Assembly: GCA_964030475.1 (NCBI GenBank) | Contig: CAXIPT010000011.1 | Location: forward strand, 1,262,733 to 1,326,732 | DNA: 64,000 bases | Source of the DNA: Tethya wilhelma | Lineage: Eukaryota > Porifera > Demospongiae > Tethyida > Tethyidae | Direction of reading: 5' to 3' | Shown: positions 31,501 to 43,355 of the stretch, piece after piece | Numbering within the stretch: position 1 is the stretch's first letter | Layout: the number at the start of each line of letters is the position of its first letter | Position numbers and translations under genes: made by a program | Notes under the pieces: generated by a model | Seen by the model: only the letters and a program-made list of their open reading frames with translations | What the model was told of the DNA's origin: nothing | The model's database searches: none

Positions 31501-33232
31501 CAATGAGTGTGCATAATCTACTAGACCATTCATAAGTTTACCTGAACCATGGCTTGACTGTTGACTTCTACCATACTATAAAGCACCTGTATGAATGAGA
31601 TCGTATGCATAGTCACAATTAAACACTTTAAACATTGTGATCAGATTATGTTGTGTTCTTCTCACCTTGGAGTCAGCCTCTTCAAAAAATTGGGGATACT
31701 TTGTGTACATCCCAACATTGTTGACTAATGTGGAAAAAACAACAACAAATTTAGTAATGAAAGCACCTACGGTGCATAAGCCTCGGCGCACTCATATAGC
31801 ATGCAAAACAAAACATGAATGACACAGTGTATCAGTAAAGTAAGACCGTCTTGAGAGCCAAGTAAGCTGGCATCTTGAAATAAACTTAATTAAGTTCTAA
31901 TGACCTGCCCCAATCAAGCCAGTACATGCCTACGTCACGATCAAGTTGAGCCAGCCTAGCTATAATCTATAGAGCACTCGTCTATAAATTATCTGACTGC
32001 ATCCGCAGTGCAGCCTGAAGTTCACTCAAAACAACATACATGTATCTAAGATCAGTAATATCATCATGATAGTTCCACAAGGTGTTATCTTACTTGAGTT
32101 GCTTGCCTGGACAAGCAGCCAATATATCTAAACTGGCCCAGCACTCTTCCTGATCCTCCAAGCCTACTGTATTTCTAGATAACGCACACTACATGGGGTG
32201 TAATTGAAGGGTGCGGTTTCGAAGCCTAAGCGCTCAGAGATGCACAAAAGCCTCAGAAACTACATTGTTTTGCAAGATTCTACACATCAAATTTCAAGAT
32301 AATTTCGATTCATGAACGTAAGTACCTTTCATTGTGACTCTAGAGCTGCCGTTCTTCAGATAATTTAGTAACAGACACACACACACACACACAAAACGAC
32401 TACCGTAACCCTCTACGCACGCGCCGAGGCTTAATAACTTATGCCCTGAAGGCAATTATACAGTAAGTGATAAGGATATTGATCAAGTGTACACTAGCTC
32501 ACCCAGGACTCCAATATCGAGATCTTTCAGCTGTTCACCAATGTTAGGATAGATCTCCAGTCCTTTGGAGAAGTCCACTGTGATGATACGAACCTCACGA
32601 CCATGTTTCTCTCCTAGGTAGGGAGAGAAAAGACTACTATAATATTAGCTATTATACAAATTAGCACAAAATTAATGTTTAAAAGCTCAATGCTAATGTG
32701 ACTCACGTATCTCATCAGCAACTTTCTTCAGCTTCTCCTCAGAGCGGCTGATGATGACCACATTCAGACCTTGTCTTGCCAACTACAAGCAGAAACAAAA
32801 TCTCCCGTCACCACAATACAAAACAATACATGTCAATACACTATATCTTTATACCTCCAAAGCATAGCCTCGTCCTATTCCTTCAGAGACACCTGTTACA
32901 ACTGGAAACATACCGTGGCATACAGTTCAAGTTATACAGAGTTGAAGATGGTGTAATTCATATGGTCTACAGCAAAACCTAAAGTTTAGTCACTGACCTG
33001 CCCATGCTCCATGTTTCTTGAGGTTCATTCTAGTGATCCCCCAGGGAGCCAGGAAGAAGGCATTGAAGTTCACTGCAAGGGACTTCAGTATCCTTAGCAA
33101 CAGCCATGAGAGCCACAGAACACCAACCACTGTAGCTAAGCTCCTAGTGGGAGAGGAGATATAAATAGCAAGCTTATACCTACATAATTTGTACCTGCAT
33201 AGACTCAATACGCTTTCTGAGAACACCACCAT
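29429..33232 (-). CDS. 17beta-HSD12 / 3-ketoacyl-CoA reductase-type SDR, copy 1
   Basis: ER-membrane short-chain dehydrogenase, expected to reduce 3-ketoacyl-CoA in very-long-chain fatty acid elongation and/or steroid ketones with NADPH. Eleven exons join in phase to 324 residues: 33195-33232, 32998-33143, 32855-32901, 32707-32782, 32503-32613, 31666-31724, 31542-31586, 31277-31393, 30437-30502, 30009-30164 and 29429-29542. Features: N-terminal membrane segment VVGVLWLSWLLLRILKSL; cofactor motif TGVSEGIG; NNVG; catalytic region NVSSSVGL and YAASK (YxxxK); KPGFFSPDEVTFARSA; C-terminus QKSKQE, a KxKxx ER-retrieval signal. Length fits the family (about 310-325). All catalytic motifs are present, so it is likely functional. 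First of five minus-strand copies, all with the same exon plan. Confidence 0.88.
29642..29695. repeat. Perfect 23-bp stem hairpin (TAGTCTCGCGTGCCAGACCC)
   Basis: Arms 29642-29664 and 29673-29695 are exact complements, with an 8-base loop (TTTTTCGT). Partial single-arm relatives occur at about 21521 (TAGTCTCGCGGGCCAGAC) and 24345 (TAGTCTCACAGGCCAGAC). It is probably the two abutting ends of a minimal TIR transposon. It lies in the last intron of SDR copy 1. Confidence 0.85.
31403..31497. repeat. (TG)n(AG)n microsatellite at exon-8 acceptor, SDR copy 1
   Basis: On the coding strand this is a TC run then a CA run, ending CATGATAAG|ATGACC at exon 8. An N at 31437 splits the two parts. Comparable tracts lie at the same splice site in SDR copies 2, 4 and 5. 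Confidence 0.85.
31774..32437. mobile_element. Small TIR transposon, AAGCCTYGGCG family, copy 2
   Basis: Begins ATAAGCCTCGGCGC and ends GCGCCGAGGCTTA; it shares interior phrases with the 6266-6740 element in reverse orientation. No ORF. It lies in the intron between exons 5 and 6 of SDR copy 1. Confidence 0.65.
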
Positions 33233-33268
33233 TTTGATTCCGGTATTATCGCGCAGCATGTTCACGCA

Positions 33269-33280
33269 TGCGCATGCGCA
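33269..33280. promoter_or_regulatory. NRF1-like palindrome upstream of SDR copy 1
   Basis: TGCGCATGCGCA fits the NRF1 consensus YGCGCAYGCGCR and lies 37-48 bp upstream of the start codon at 33232. The same motif in the same context lies upstream of SDR copy 2. Confidence 0.6.
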
Positions 33281-33309
33281 GTCTGGAAAACAAACGGCCG
33301 TACTCAAAG

Positions 33310-33813
33310 ATAATAATGAATGAACATGAAATTATGCCTCTAATGGTGCCTGTTCAAGAACAATCCATCATAGGCCTTTGAAACAGCAGATCATATTATT
33401 TTATTCTAGTTTTGATTTCTGTCCAGATTCAAGTCCTCTGTAACCCATTTTTGTTACTGCCATGACCGCTACACAATCAAATACATGTAGAGACATTGAA
33501 ATTATTTTCTTAGGAGTCATGGTAATACATTTATGATTGTGTGAATAAGCAAGTTTCACCTATATAGCTGTATAACAGTTGAGACCATCAAAGTTTTACA
33601 CACTATAGTTTTATATAACTTACAACACTTATCAGCCTGTATAATAGGAATAATTATGCAGTTGGCATTCATGATCTCAGGACATGTACATAATTATAGT
33701 CTCAAAACAAAAACTAGCTTATTCTACTATAAAATTATGATTAGATCACACCACACTTGTTTTATATTACTGTTCTGAGATGCTCATGAGCCAATATATA
33801 ATCACGATTAGTT
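33310..33813. other. Intergenic; possible SDR last-exon remnant
   Basis: Near 33400-33500 the sequence TCTAGTTTTGATTTCTGTCC followed by AGATTCAAGTCC and a Thr/Ser-rich region resembles the SDR last exon (compare 36939-37056) but is frameshifted. This may mark a lost copy between SDR1 and the remnant at 36.4-36.7 kb. Confidence 0.5.
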
Positions 33814-34803
33814 TTACTCCGGATCCGTTTCTACTGGACAGTTCTTTTGAGCACACGTGACCCTTAATACTACTTTATCAATCTCCACACCATATTTATC
33901 AATGGATGAAGTAAGCACTCTGATCCTGTGTACACTATCAGAAGAAATATGAGATGCAGAACCTAATCGACCAGAAGTTCTCATAACATTCCACAATGTA
34001 CCCCACCAGCTCTTAGCAATGGTAGTGAAGCTCCCTATAGTGTTACCATTAAGAGAAACAGTTAGTCTGTCACTAGCTCCATCATTGGAGTAGACAATGT
34101 TCTCAATTTGAGCCGTACATTCGGAGCCATATAGAATAAAGTTGCTCTCAACATACTGGCCTGTTTCGTGCAACCAAACAGTTTTTTCACCAGATGCATT
34201 GCTTCGAGGCATTACTTCTCCTTCTGAGTTGCCATTCTCAGCCTCAAAGTCTGAGATACATACATGTGGGTAAGTGTTATCAGGTTGTGGTTCATTGGAT
34301 ATGTTTTCCGGAGTGAGACAATTACCAACACACTGCAAATTCAACCAGATCCTGTCAAGTTCCACTCCATATTGGTCAGTAGAGGAAACAATCAGTTTAA
34401 GAGAGTGATTTCCAGCTGACAGACCAGTTTGGCTTCCCACTTCACCAGTTTCTAGGAATGTATTCCACAAGTGTCCATAATTTGAAGCTGCACGTGTTTT
34501 GAATCTTCCAATGTAGATACCATCGATGTAGGCATTGATACGATCCCATGCACCATCATTTGAGTAACTTACTTTCTGCACAGATACACTACATGTTGAT
34601 GAGATGGTGAAGGGCACTACAACATATTGAACTCTCTTTAGCAACACACTGCGTCCTTTTGATGCACGACTTCGATACATTGGTGTGCCATTATGTTCAG
34701 TATCTTCTGCATCAGTTACCTGTGAGCATGATTCTGATGCCGAGAATTGAAGTAGTGCCACAGATATTGTAGCTAATATAAAGACTGCTTTCTTTGTTCC
34801 CAT
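33814..34803 (-). CDS. Secreted protein with two jelly-roll-like repeats
   Basis: Single exon, 329 residues, signal peptide MGTKKAVFILATISVALLQF then SASES. There are two homologous units, roughly residues 30-165 and 185-322, each with YSNDGAxDR, a G.F.T strand, LWN and a closing YGVE(L/I)D(R/K) motif followed by a cysteine. Strand-rich pattern and spacing resemble carbohydrate-binding modules of the CBM6/35 type; that link is inference from pattern. Conserved Cys pairs and two NxS/T sites fit secretion. Divergently transcribed from the related gene at 35.4 kb. Confidence 0.7.
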   Translation of the reverse strand: MGTKKAVFILATISVALLQFSASESCSQVTDAEDTEHNGTPMYRSRASKGRSVLLKRVQYVVVPFTISSTCSVSVQKVSYSNDGAWDRINAYIDGIYIGRFKTRAASNYGHLWNTFLETGEVGSQTGLSAGNHSLKLIVSSTDQYGVELDRIWLNLQCVGNCLTPENISNEPQPDNTYPHVCISDFEAENGNSEGEVMPRSNASGEKTVWLHETGQYVESNFILYGSECTAQIENIVYSNDGASDRLTVSLNGNTIGSFTTIAKSWWGTLWNVMRTSGRLGSASHISSDSVHRIRVLTSSIDKYGVEIDKVVLRVTCAQKNCPVETDPE

Positions 34804-35417
34804 GGTTATAGCTTAGCTTCCTTTTTGATTGCCTGTATTTTAGCTCTAAAGTAATAGAGTGACCAGTAAGCACGTTCTTTTATATTTATAGCCACTGCAA
34901 TGGTAAAAGAACATGAGCTAATAGTGTTTACTTGAATCTCCATTCACGGGTTTATGTGAATAACTTTCTCACAATTTCCATAGTCATTATTATGTCATGT
35001 CCTTGAGCTAATTTTGTTTACTTGTCAATGAATAGTCACACTAAAGTTTATGTGTGACATAGTGAAACTGGTATAAAACGGTCAATAACTAGTTGTGAAA
35101 AATAGATGTAATATGTACAAAACAAAGGTTGTTTTCATGCATGAGCAATTCCAAAATTATTATGTCATAGTATTGAGGTTAATAATGTATTATTATAATA
35201 AATTGATTATGGATACATTCTGACATTCAGCCATGAAAACTACTACTAGACGTGTAACATAAATGAAAGAGGTCTATGCAGTATTATAACAGGCGATGTT
35301 TTTTTTGTAAAAGAACTGATATCAAGAAACAGACAAGTGAGCTAGTCCATCATCGAACATACTTCAAGTACAGACTAAGAAAAGTGCTCAGCATTATATA
35401 CTGAATACAGCAATAAT
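34804..35417. other. Shared intergenic region of the divergent pair
   Basis: About 610 bp between two start codons on opposite strands, probably holding both promoters. It contains a repeated phrase (TGAGCTAAT.GTGTTTACTTG near 34913 and a similar one near 35008). No exon seen. Confidence 0.5.
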
Positions 35418-36176
35418 ATGCATATGGATTCTTTATTTATTCTTTTGCTCTTAAGTGTGATTCAGTTAGGTAGCTCAAATACTACAAGCATTGAAGCTGA
35501 AAATTACCACAACAGTGGAGAAATAAATCTTCGTGATGCTGCTAGTAATCATTCTACAGTTCGACTAGGGCCGGGCGGGTACTTAGAAGTCGCTCTAAAT
35601 CTTACTCGATGCTTTGTAATAATAGGTGTAGAAAATATTTCCTATACTGATGATGGGCCTGAAAACTCTATTGATGTGTTAATCAATAACAAAAGACTTG
35701 GAAATTTTAATACGGATGGTCAAAGTGGTAATGGAGAGCTGTGGAATAGGGTAAGAACTTCTGGATCAATTGGCCAGACCACATTTCCCGTTGGTAAGGA
35801 TAGCTGGCACATTGTTCGTTTGAAGCTTATTGACACCAGCGAGGAAGATGGAAACTTTGTTGAGATAGATAAACTCACTCTACAACTTGAACAAACTGCA
35901 GAATGTTTCGTGATTAACACTGACTCTACAGTCACTACTGTTCCAGTAGCAGACCCAACGGAAAAAACCAGGTTAGAACTTTCAATAATATTAACAATAA
36001 TTGGTTTGCTCATTGGAGCTCTTGGAATTGCAGTACCAATTTCTCTATTTATAATAAAACAGCATTCAAAACGAAAAAGACCTAAGTTTGAGAAAGAAGT
36101 CCATCCCCGTAAACGTAGATCTGGAGCTGCATCTTTACCATCGGATACTAAATTGGACTGTCTGATGAATACATGA
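35418..36176 (+). CDS. Type I membrane protein with one jelly-roll-like domain
   Basis: Single exon, 252 residues. Signal peptide MHMDSLFILLLLSVIQLGSS; the ATG at 35424 is an equal candidate start. One unit homologous to the repeats of the neighbouring secreted protein: YTDDGPENSIDVLI, LGNF, GELWNRVRTSGSIG and FVEIDKLTLQL. Then a Thr-rich linker, a transmembrane helix at about 189-214 (LSIILTIIGLLIGALGIAVP) and a basic cytoplasmic tail (KQHSKRKRPKF). The pair suggests a soluble form and a membrane-bound form of one surface-recognition family; ligand unknown. Confidence 0.72.
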   Translation: MHMDSLFILLLLSVIQLGSSNTTSIEAENYHNSGEINLRDAASNHSTVRLGPGGYLEVALNLTRCFVIIGVENISYTDDGPENSIDVLINNKRLGNFNTDGQSGNGELWNRVRTSGSIGQTTFPVGKDSWHIVRLKLIDTSEEDGNFVEIDKLTLQLEQTAECFVINTDSTVTTVPVADPTEKTRLELSIILTIIGLLIGALGIAVPISLFIIKQHSKRKRPKFEKEVHPRKRRSGAASLPSDTKLDCLMNT

Positions 36177-36389
36177 TTACTAATGATTGTACACGAATTA
36201 ATTATTATTATCATTATTGTTGCGTTGTGTCTCTTAGAATCAGGCTCTCATATTTTACTTGATTACAGTTGTGTGTACACACTATAATAATTATTATGTT
36301 GTCCATTATAATTTTGTATTAATTTTGAATCAGTTCATTGTACACAGGCAAAAGTTCACAAAATTTATTGGCTGTCGATAAACAACTCA

Positions 36390-36720
36390 CATATCTCATC
36401 AGCAACTTTCTTCAGCTTCTCCTCAGAGCGGCTGATGATGACCACATTCAGGGCTGATGATGACCACATTCAGACCTTGTCTTGCCAACTATATATACGG
36501 TACCAAACATGAGTATATAAATCCAGAGAATGATCAATGCCGCTTCTAGTTTCAGTAGATAATATGTACCTCTAAAGGATAGCCTGGTTCTATCAGCCAC
36601 CTGTTAAAACTATACAATCATAATAATACTATGGTAAAGAACCACTTCAGTTCTATAGTTTAGTGTGTAAATATATACCATAGATAATAATATTATAGCA
36701 GCCCATGCTCCATGTTTCTG
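36390..36720 (-). pseudogene. SDR remnant: exons 4, 3 and part of 2
   Basis: Exon 4 (about 36394-36490) has an internal direct duplication of GCTGATGATGACCACATTCA. Exon 3 is reduced to 36571-36605 with changes in the TGxxxGxG motif. Exon 2 retains only its 3' end (36695-36715). No other exons follow, because the jelly-roll genes lie next. A dead sixth copy. Confidence 0.8.
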
Positions 36721-36938
36721 ACATGCTAAAATTAATTAGTGGGAGGAGCCAACTAAGGGACGTCATAATGTAATAATGTTAATTTTAATGATTAAATCAC
36801 TGAAAATCAGATTGATCACAAATGTCGCTGAGCTATATATGGTAATATTGTATGAATACAAGAGCATAAACTTTCACATGACTGTGTCTCTATTATAGCT
36901 GCTCCTATTCATTATTATGCCATGGGACTGCATGACAA
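36721..36938. other. No gene seen
   Basis: AT-rich spacer between the SDR remnant and the last exon of SDR copy 2. Confidence 0.4.
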
Positions 36939-37817
36939 CTATTCTTGTTTTGACTTCTGCTCTGATTCAAGTCCTCCGTAACCCATTTTTGTTACTGCCG
37001 AAACTGCTACCCAATCGAACAGAGATGTTGGAATATAGCTTATAATGATAGCCTGGAAATTAATACATGTGTGTACAATAAAATAAATTGGTAAAGCCTT
37101 TAATACAGACACTACAATAGAGCGAATCACTGTCCATGTTATCTATCACCTGTAAGGTATGTCCAATGAATCCATGTGTAATTCTTTGCACTCCGATGGT
37201 GGCCACTGCTGATCTGGTGAAGGTGATCGTATCAGGAGTGAAAAATCCCGGTTTAGCACCAATCCAATTGGTCATTGGTGTCACGACTACAAAAGGTATC
37301 ACACACTGACATGTACAAAAGAAGAAGAAGAAGGAATTTGTTAAATTGGGAATTAAAGCTTGCACGCTGCACGCATGCACCCAGAGTCATAATATACCTG
37401 TACAATGACTCCCCTGGAAGAGCATTCTTTGTGAAGACCATTAGAGAAAGAAATGACAAAGCTCTGTAATGTACAATTAAGAGAAAAGCTAAAGGTGAAA
37501 AATTTGTTAGCAAAAAAGACCGGCCATTTTATTGTATAAGTTTGAATAGCCTTGTTCCTATATAGGTTGTGCTCCTAATTAAGTGAATATTTCTTTCCAT
37601 AAGAGAAAATATTAGCAAAGGAGGATCCTAGAATCGAACGAGGCTGTCAAGTTAGGTGATGACATATTGATAACTAGACGGGATGTAATTTGCCTTTGTG
37701 GCTGAATACAACACCGACATTGGGGAGTCCAGCAAACCTGCAAGTGAAGACATGTTGACAATGACTCCTTTCTTCTTTTCTAACATTCTAGGCAACACCA
37801 GCTTGGTCATCTTATCG

Positions 37818-37902
<85 letters not shown>

Positions 37903-39003
37903 CAGTATGAACGTTCTTAGGATTACAAAGCACAATAGTACATACTGTCAAATATCAACACCAATCAATAATTATGGACATTCCAACACCACAGAAATTG
38001 CCCAGCACAGAACAAAAGATTAAACCTTACAAGCCAGCATGCACCATAATTATGCAACTGAAGAAGAATGAACACACACACACACATGGCTCAAACAAAG
38101 AGAAAATGTCTGGATATGGAGATCAAGCACATGTAGTCACTCTTAGTCTAACAAAATAATCTGGTAAAGGACTCAAGATCAACAAACAGTTTAAAATGAC
38201 AACCAACCCTATCCCAAAAAAGTAGACATGAACACAGGTGGCTAACGATAGGACACAATTAAAATTAATATTACAACAGTATAATTATATGATTGTGGCC
38301 AAACATCATGGCAGTATATACCTGAATCATGGTTTGGCAATTAACTTCAACAATTGTATGAAGACTCTATAATAGATCAAGAAAGAAAGAAAAAAAATGA
38401 ATATGATAATTATTTACTCATTGTTTCCAACTTACTTACTTTGGGATCTATGTTGTTGAAATACTCTGGATACTGTGTATTTATTCCAACATTATTGACT
38501 GGACCAGAAAAAATGACTCAATCACCGGTACCAATTTTTCCCCCTTTCCATATGTTCTTACCCAGGACTCCAATGTCAAGATCTTTCAGCTGTTCTCCTC
38601 TGAGTGGCTGATGATGACCACATTCAGACCCTGTCTCGCCAGCTACATTAATTAAGCAAGCAAGAATATGACAGTCACAGATCTAAAAAAAAAGCAGATA
38701 GTTTCAGTCTCAGTTTATATACCTCCAAAGCATAGCCTTGTCCTATCCCTTGAGAGGCACCTGTTATGACTATAGATGTATGAAAATAATAATCATTAAT
38801 TTATCACTACCTATAGTTCATGTACAGAGTGTGTTCAGGTAAAAGTATAGACCAGGTTACCTGCCCATGCTCCATGTTTCTTGAGGTTCATTCTAGTGAT
38901 CCCCCAGGGAGCCAGGAAGAAGGCATTGAAGTTCACTGCAAGGGACTTCAGTATCCTTAGCAACAGCCATGAGAGCCACAGAACACCAACCACTGTAGCT
39001 AGG
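36939..39003 (-). pseudogene. 17beta-HSD12-type SDR, copy 2 (broken)
   Basis: Same exon plan as copy 1: exon 2 at about 38867-39000, exon 3 at 38731-38771 (TGASQGIG), exon 6 at 38443-38501 (NNVGINTQYPEYF), exon 7 at 38323-38368, exon 8 at 37694-37808 (YSATK), exon 9 at 37399-37464, exon 10 at 37150-37307 and exon 11 at 36939-37053 (ends QKSKQE). Lesions: a deletion fuses exon 4 to the end of exon 5 (about 38578-38643), removing the intron and about half of each exon and creating a stop after SHSEENS; the exon-2 acceptor AG is changed (CCCTGGAACC instead of CCCAGGAGCC); the exon-8 donor is GC rather than GT. No intact exon 1 was found, although an SDR1-like promoter stretch remains at 39.5 kb. 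Confidence 0.82.
37818..37898. repeat. (AG)n microsatellite at exon-8 acceptor, SDR copy 2
   Basis: An 80-bp AG run; on the coding strand a TC tract ends CCACGATAAG|ATGACC at exon 8. Confidence 0.9.
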
Positions 39004-39589
39004 TTCCAGGGAAAGATGATGAAAGTCATGTAGGTACAAACACTTATTTTCAGTGGCTGTGGCTACTGCGGCAAAATTTGTGGAAGTAGCAGCCAATTAG
39101 TAGAGCGTCATAATACCGGATAAAAACGGTGCCAAATTGGCAATAATTGTTCCGGTTATGCATTTGAGTTGGATGACCTTTACCGAGGAAATAACAGTCA
39201 TTTACTCAAAAAAACAGTGTGCATGCGCAAACTTTAAACATGTACGCATTGTTACATTATATACAGCTTGTAAACAAATCACCATAGCTAGTACTATTAA
39301 ACCAGAACTCATAATAATATTATTGTTACGGAGAAGTTTCAGGACAAAAGTCTTGAAAAGATCCATAAATGGCTCTCAACAGCTCTATAGTATAACTTGT
39401 GCTCTTGAGTTGAGTCCAGAGTCTTGTGTCACTAGCCACAGCAGGCACTGACTGTTTTGGGTCAGGGGACGAGGCTATGTTGATCGCTATTGTTACGCGC
39501 GCACTTCTCGCATGCGCATGCGCAGTCAGGGTCGACAAGTTACGTTATTCTTCGCACGTACGCATAATAATAGCCATCAAGTGAAATAA
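39004..39589. other. Spacer between SDR copies 2 and 3
   Basis: Probably the lost first exon, first intron and promoter of SDR copy 2. No intact coding exon is visible. Several short ORFs look like chance. Confidence 0.5.
39513..39524. promoter_or_regulatory. NRF1-like palindrome, SDR copy 2 promoter remnant
   Basis: TGCGCATGCGCA with the same flank (GACTGCGCATGCGCATGCG on the coding strand) as upstream of SDR copy 1, so it is an inherited promoter piece rather than chance. Confidence 0.6.
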
Positions 39590-40079
39590 TTAATCTTGTT
39601 TGTGTTTCTCACTCTGAAGCAATTTGAGTCCATTTTGTCGAAGTTTTTTCATTGTATAGTCAAATATCAAATCCAAAATGAACTTTGGCATCAAATTATT
39701 CAGACACACCCCCTGCAAAAGATCACATGATGCTAGTAAAACCACACACAAATGAATGGAGATTACCTGTAATTCATGGCTAAAGCAGCCATGAGTGAGT
39801 CTCTTGATCCCAATGGTAGCAACAGCTGCTCTGGCATAGGTCACAGGGTCGGGAGTCCAGAAGGTTGGGCGGCTTATATCCATCGTAAAGGTCATAGGGG
39901 TCACGACAGCCAATGGAACTGTACACTAAACATGTAGGTAATTGGAAAGTTTTTATTTTTTAGCATTGTAAAAACTGGGTTTTTTTCAAACCTGAATAGT
40001 GATGCCTTGGTTAGCATATTCTTTGTAGAGACAGTCAGAGAAAGAAATGGAAAAACTCTGTTAATTGTCACAGCACCAA

Positions 40080-40135
<56 letters not shown>

Positions 40136-40162
40136 NNNNNNNNNNNNNNNNNNNNNNNNNNN

Positions 40163-40252
<90 letters not shown>

Positions 40253-41504
40253 CCTATGTCAGTATACATTGTGTGTTACATTGCTTTACCTTTGTAGCTG
40301 AGTACACAGCTGTCAGTGGGGCATTTAACAAGCCCAGGAAGGAGGACACATTAACAATGACTCCTCTCTTTTTCTTCAACATTTTAGGCAATACAAGTTT
40401 GGTCATCTATAGAGAAAAGTTTCAACAATGTTCAAGTTTAGCTGAATCAGCACGTATGACTGGCCTCATACAGTATTTATAGGCTCTTCCAAAGGAAAGA
40501 TAGGGGAGAGCCTGGCAATTGAGTATATCTTCATAACAATAGCACTGAAATACATACCTACCTGGACCATGGATTGGCAATTGACTTCAACAATTCTGTG
40601 AAGGAACTACATTAAAAAATTTTGAGAGTTGCTAATCTTACACTACTCAGTGCCAGTAATTTTTATCATGATTTTCAGTTACTTACATTAGAGTCTGTAA
40701 TATTGTTGAAGTACTCTGGATGCTTAGTAGTAATTCCAACATTGTTGACTGTGCAAGAAAAACAACTTGATTAATGATCTATCATAAAACAAATTCCTAC
40801 CCAGGACTCCAATGTCGAGATCCTTCAGCTGTTCACCAATGTTAGGATAAATCTCCAGTCCTTTGGAGAAGTCTGCTGTGATGATACAAACCTCACGACC
40901 ATGTTTCTCTCCTGGAGAAGAGAAAAGGTTCTGCAATTTCATCATACAAACCTGACTAAAGATGAGATGACTCACGTATCTCATCACCAACTTTCTTCAA
41001 CTTTTCCTCAGAGCGGCTGATGATGACCACATTCAGACCTTGTCTCGCCAACTACGTACAAGCAAGTAAGAGTGGACAGTAGATCCAGAGAGATCAAATG
41101 TTTATGTTTCAATAACTCAGTTACCTCTAAAGCATAACCTCGTCCTATTCCTTCAGAGGCACCTGTTATGACTAGGATACACCATAATTTATACATTGTC
41201 ACAGTCTGAGATGGTCAATTTTTACATACTCTCTAATCTAGCTACTTTACCTGCCCATGCTCCATGTTTCTTGAGGTTCATTCTAGTGATCCCCCAGGGA
41301 ACCAGGAAGAAGGCATTGAAGTTCACTACAAGGGACCTCAGTATCCTTAGCAACAGCCATGAGAGCCACAGAACACCAATCACTGTAGCTAGGCTACAGT
41401 ATAGGGAGGAAAGATAAAAGCCATTGTTAAACCACTTTAATATTGTTATTAATAGATCTCTTGCTTATCCGTGAATGTTGCACACACCTGAAAATTAGTT
41501 CCAT
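39590..41504 (-). CDS. 17beta-HSD12-type SDR, copy 3
   Basis: All 11 exons found: a short exon 1, 41488-41504 (MELIF); exon 2 about 41252-41393; exon 3 about 41126-41172 (TGASEGIG); exon 4 about 40976-41050; exon 5 about 40801-40912; exon 6 about 40688-40747 (NNVGITTKHPEYF); exon 7 about 40562-40606; exon 8 about 40292-40406 (NVSSFLGLL, YSATK); exon 9 about 39992-40057; exon 10 about 39769-39926; exon 11 39590-39710. The last exon differs from the others and ends SEKHKQD, still a KxKxx ER signal. It is the most diverged of the five copies at its 3' end, which suggests a different substrate. Intron 8 has a long CA microsatellite with a 27-base N gap. Confidence 0.85.
40081..40250. repeat. Long (TG)n microsatellite with assembly gap
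   Basis: TG run interrupted by Ns at 40136-40162, in intron 8 of SDR copy 3. True length unknown. Confidence 0.9.
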
Positions 41505-41677
41505 AATTATTAACATGTGAATTTGAAGTGGGAGGGGCTAGATAAGGGAAGTCATTATTTAATAATTAACTTCAATAATGTGCAAATTAGCCTATAAAAT
41601 TAATGAACTTTGTATCTATTCCTTTTCAAAAACATAACAGTTTGTAAAACAGCAGAAATCAACAGTTTAATACTACT

Positions 41678-43294
41678 CTATTCTTGTTTTGATTTCTGTC
41701 CTGACTTGTCAACTTTGAGTCGCTCTTTCAGTGCTGAGACGGTTACACGATCCAATAGAGATATTGGAATGAAGCTTAGAATAGTAGCCTGCAATGTAAT
41801 GATAATGATTGTTACTATGACAATGACATTACATGTGTGCATGTGTGCAACATAATATACAGTTATATAAGAGTTATTAATTATTCAAAACCAAAGAACC
41901 AGAGTGGTCTACTAGTGACAATACTAAATTGACTGAAAAGCCCAAAAAGTATAATAAAAAACATACACTCTCTGTATATTATACCAAAATGCTCAAAATT
42001 TTGAAAAATTTCTAGCTCTGAAAGCTTTGGAGTTTAAGGGGTTGTGGCTTCTGGCTCAAATGCAGCTTGGGAACTTTGTCTCTCATAATCTGTCACCTAC
42101 ATGTATGCTGTGTCCCAAGTATCCATGTGTCATTCTCTTCACTCCGATAGTGGCCACAGCTGATCGGGCGAAGGTGACTTCATCAGGTGATAACAATCCT
42201 GGTTTAGTACCACTCCACTCTGTCATGGACGTCGCTACCACTAAAGGCATCACACACTGTGTGCATGACATTGTACGAAAATAACAATAACATTAAATGT
42301 AATACTACATCATAGCCTCGTAAACCAGGTCAAAGCATGCAGGGAGAGCCTGAATTGTTTATACAAGGCGATAGCCAAATTACATTGTACATTGTACATT
42401 ATACCGTATAGTGGGAAATTTTTGTTGGTGCAAAATTTCATATAAATCGTAAAAACGCGCCAGAAATTTTTTTTGTAGTTTTAAATTTTGTATACGCAGT
42501 GCACGCTCATATAAAGTAAATGTGGAAGTTAAATTTTCGCAGTTTAATTTCCGTATATTCAAACGGCATACGAAAAGTACGAAAATTTCCACCATACAAA
42601 AATTTCCCGCTTGATTGCATTGTCTACATGAGCTTGGGTGGCTCTCTGACCTGTATAGTGATTCCTTTGGAAGAGCATTCCTTGTGGAGACCATTGGAGA
42701 AAGAAATGGCAAACCTCTATAGAAAACAAAAGAAGCAAGCTTGAGTATAATGCATGGGTAACCTCTCATTTTTGTTGACAGTATGTCTGTATCATGTAGT
42801 ATTGAAACTTTGTTTATGTTTTTGAGAACCCACCTTTGACTGTGGAGGATGTTTTGTAATAATCAGCTAAAAATTATATTGTCAATTAATAGGCTCTATT
42901 TTTATATGTTGACTTTATGTTTCTTTGAATCAGCAGAGCAAGGGGAACAACTTGATACTAGTTTATAATAAAAGACCTACATAAATGGTGTTGCTTTATG
43001 TGAACACACCCCAAAATGACACTATATTATACTAGCCTCAACCCCAGGCCCCTCCCTTAGCTTTTTTTTTTTGCAGAAAAGCACAAAAGGGGGAAGTCTG
43101 GGAATAGGCTAACACTATACAATGCAACCATGATAAGCTATCAGTGATGACAAACAGAACACAGTATATACCTTTGTGGCTGCATAGACCACAGACATTG
43201 GGGAATCCATCAACCCTAATATAGAAGACAAGTTGACAATGACTCCTCTTTTGTTTTCTAGCATTTTAGGCAACACCAGCTTGGTCATCTTGTC

Positions 43295-43355
<61 letters not shown>

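Noticed and set aside
30830..31501. 223-residue minus-strand ORF
   Set aside because: Contains a microsatellite, an N and SDR exon 8 followed by intron; only the exon part is real.
37652..38023. Arg-Glu or Leu-Ser repeat ORFs
   Set aside because: AG microsatellite translations; only SDR exon 8 inside is coding.
39901..40301. ORFs containing runs of X and HTHT or VCVC
   Set aside because: Span an N gap and a TG repeat; not genes.
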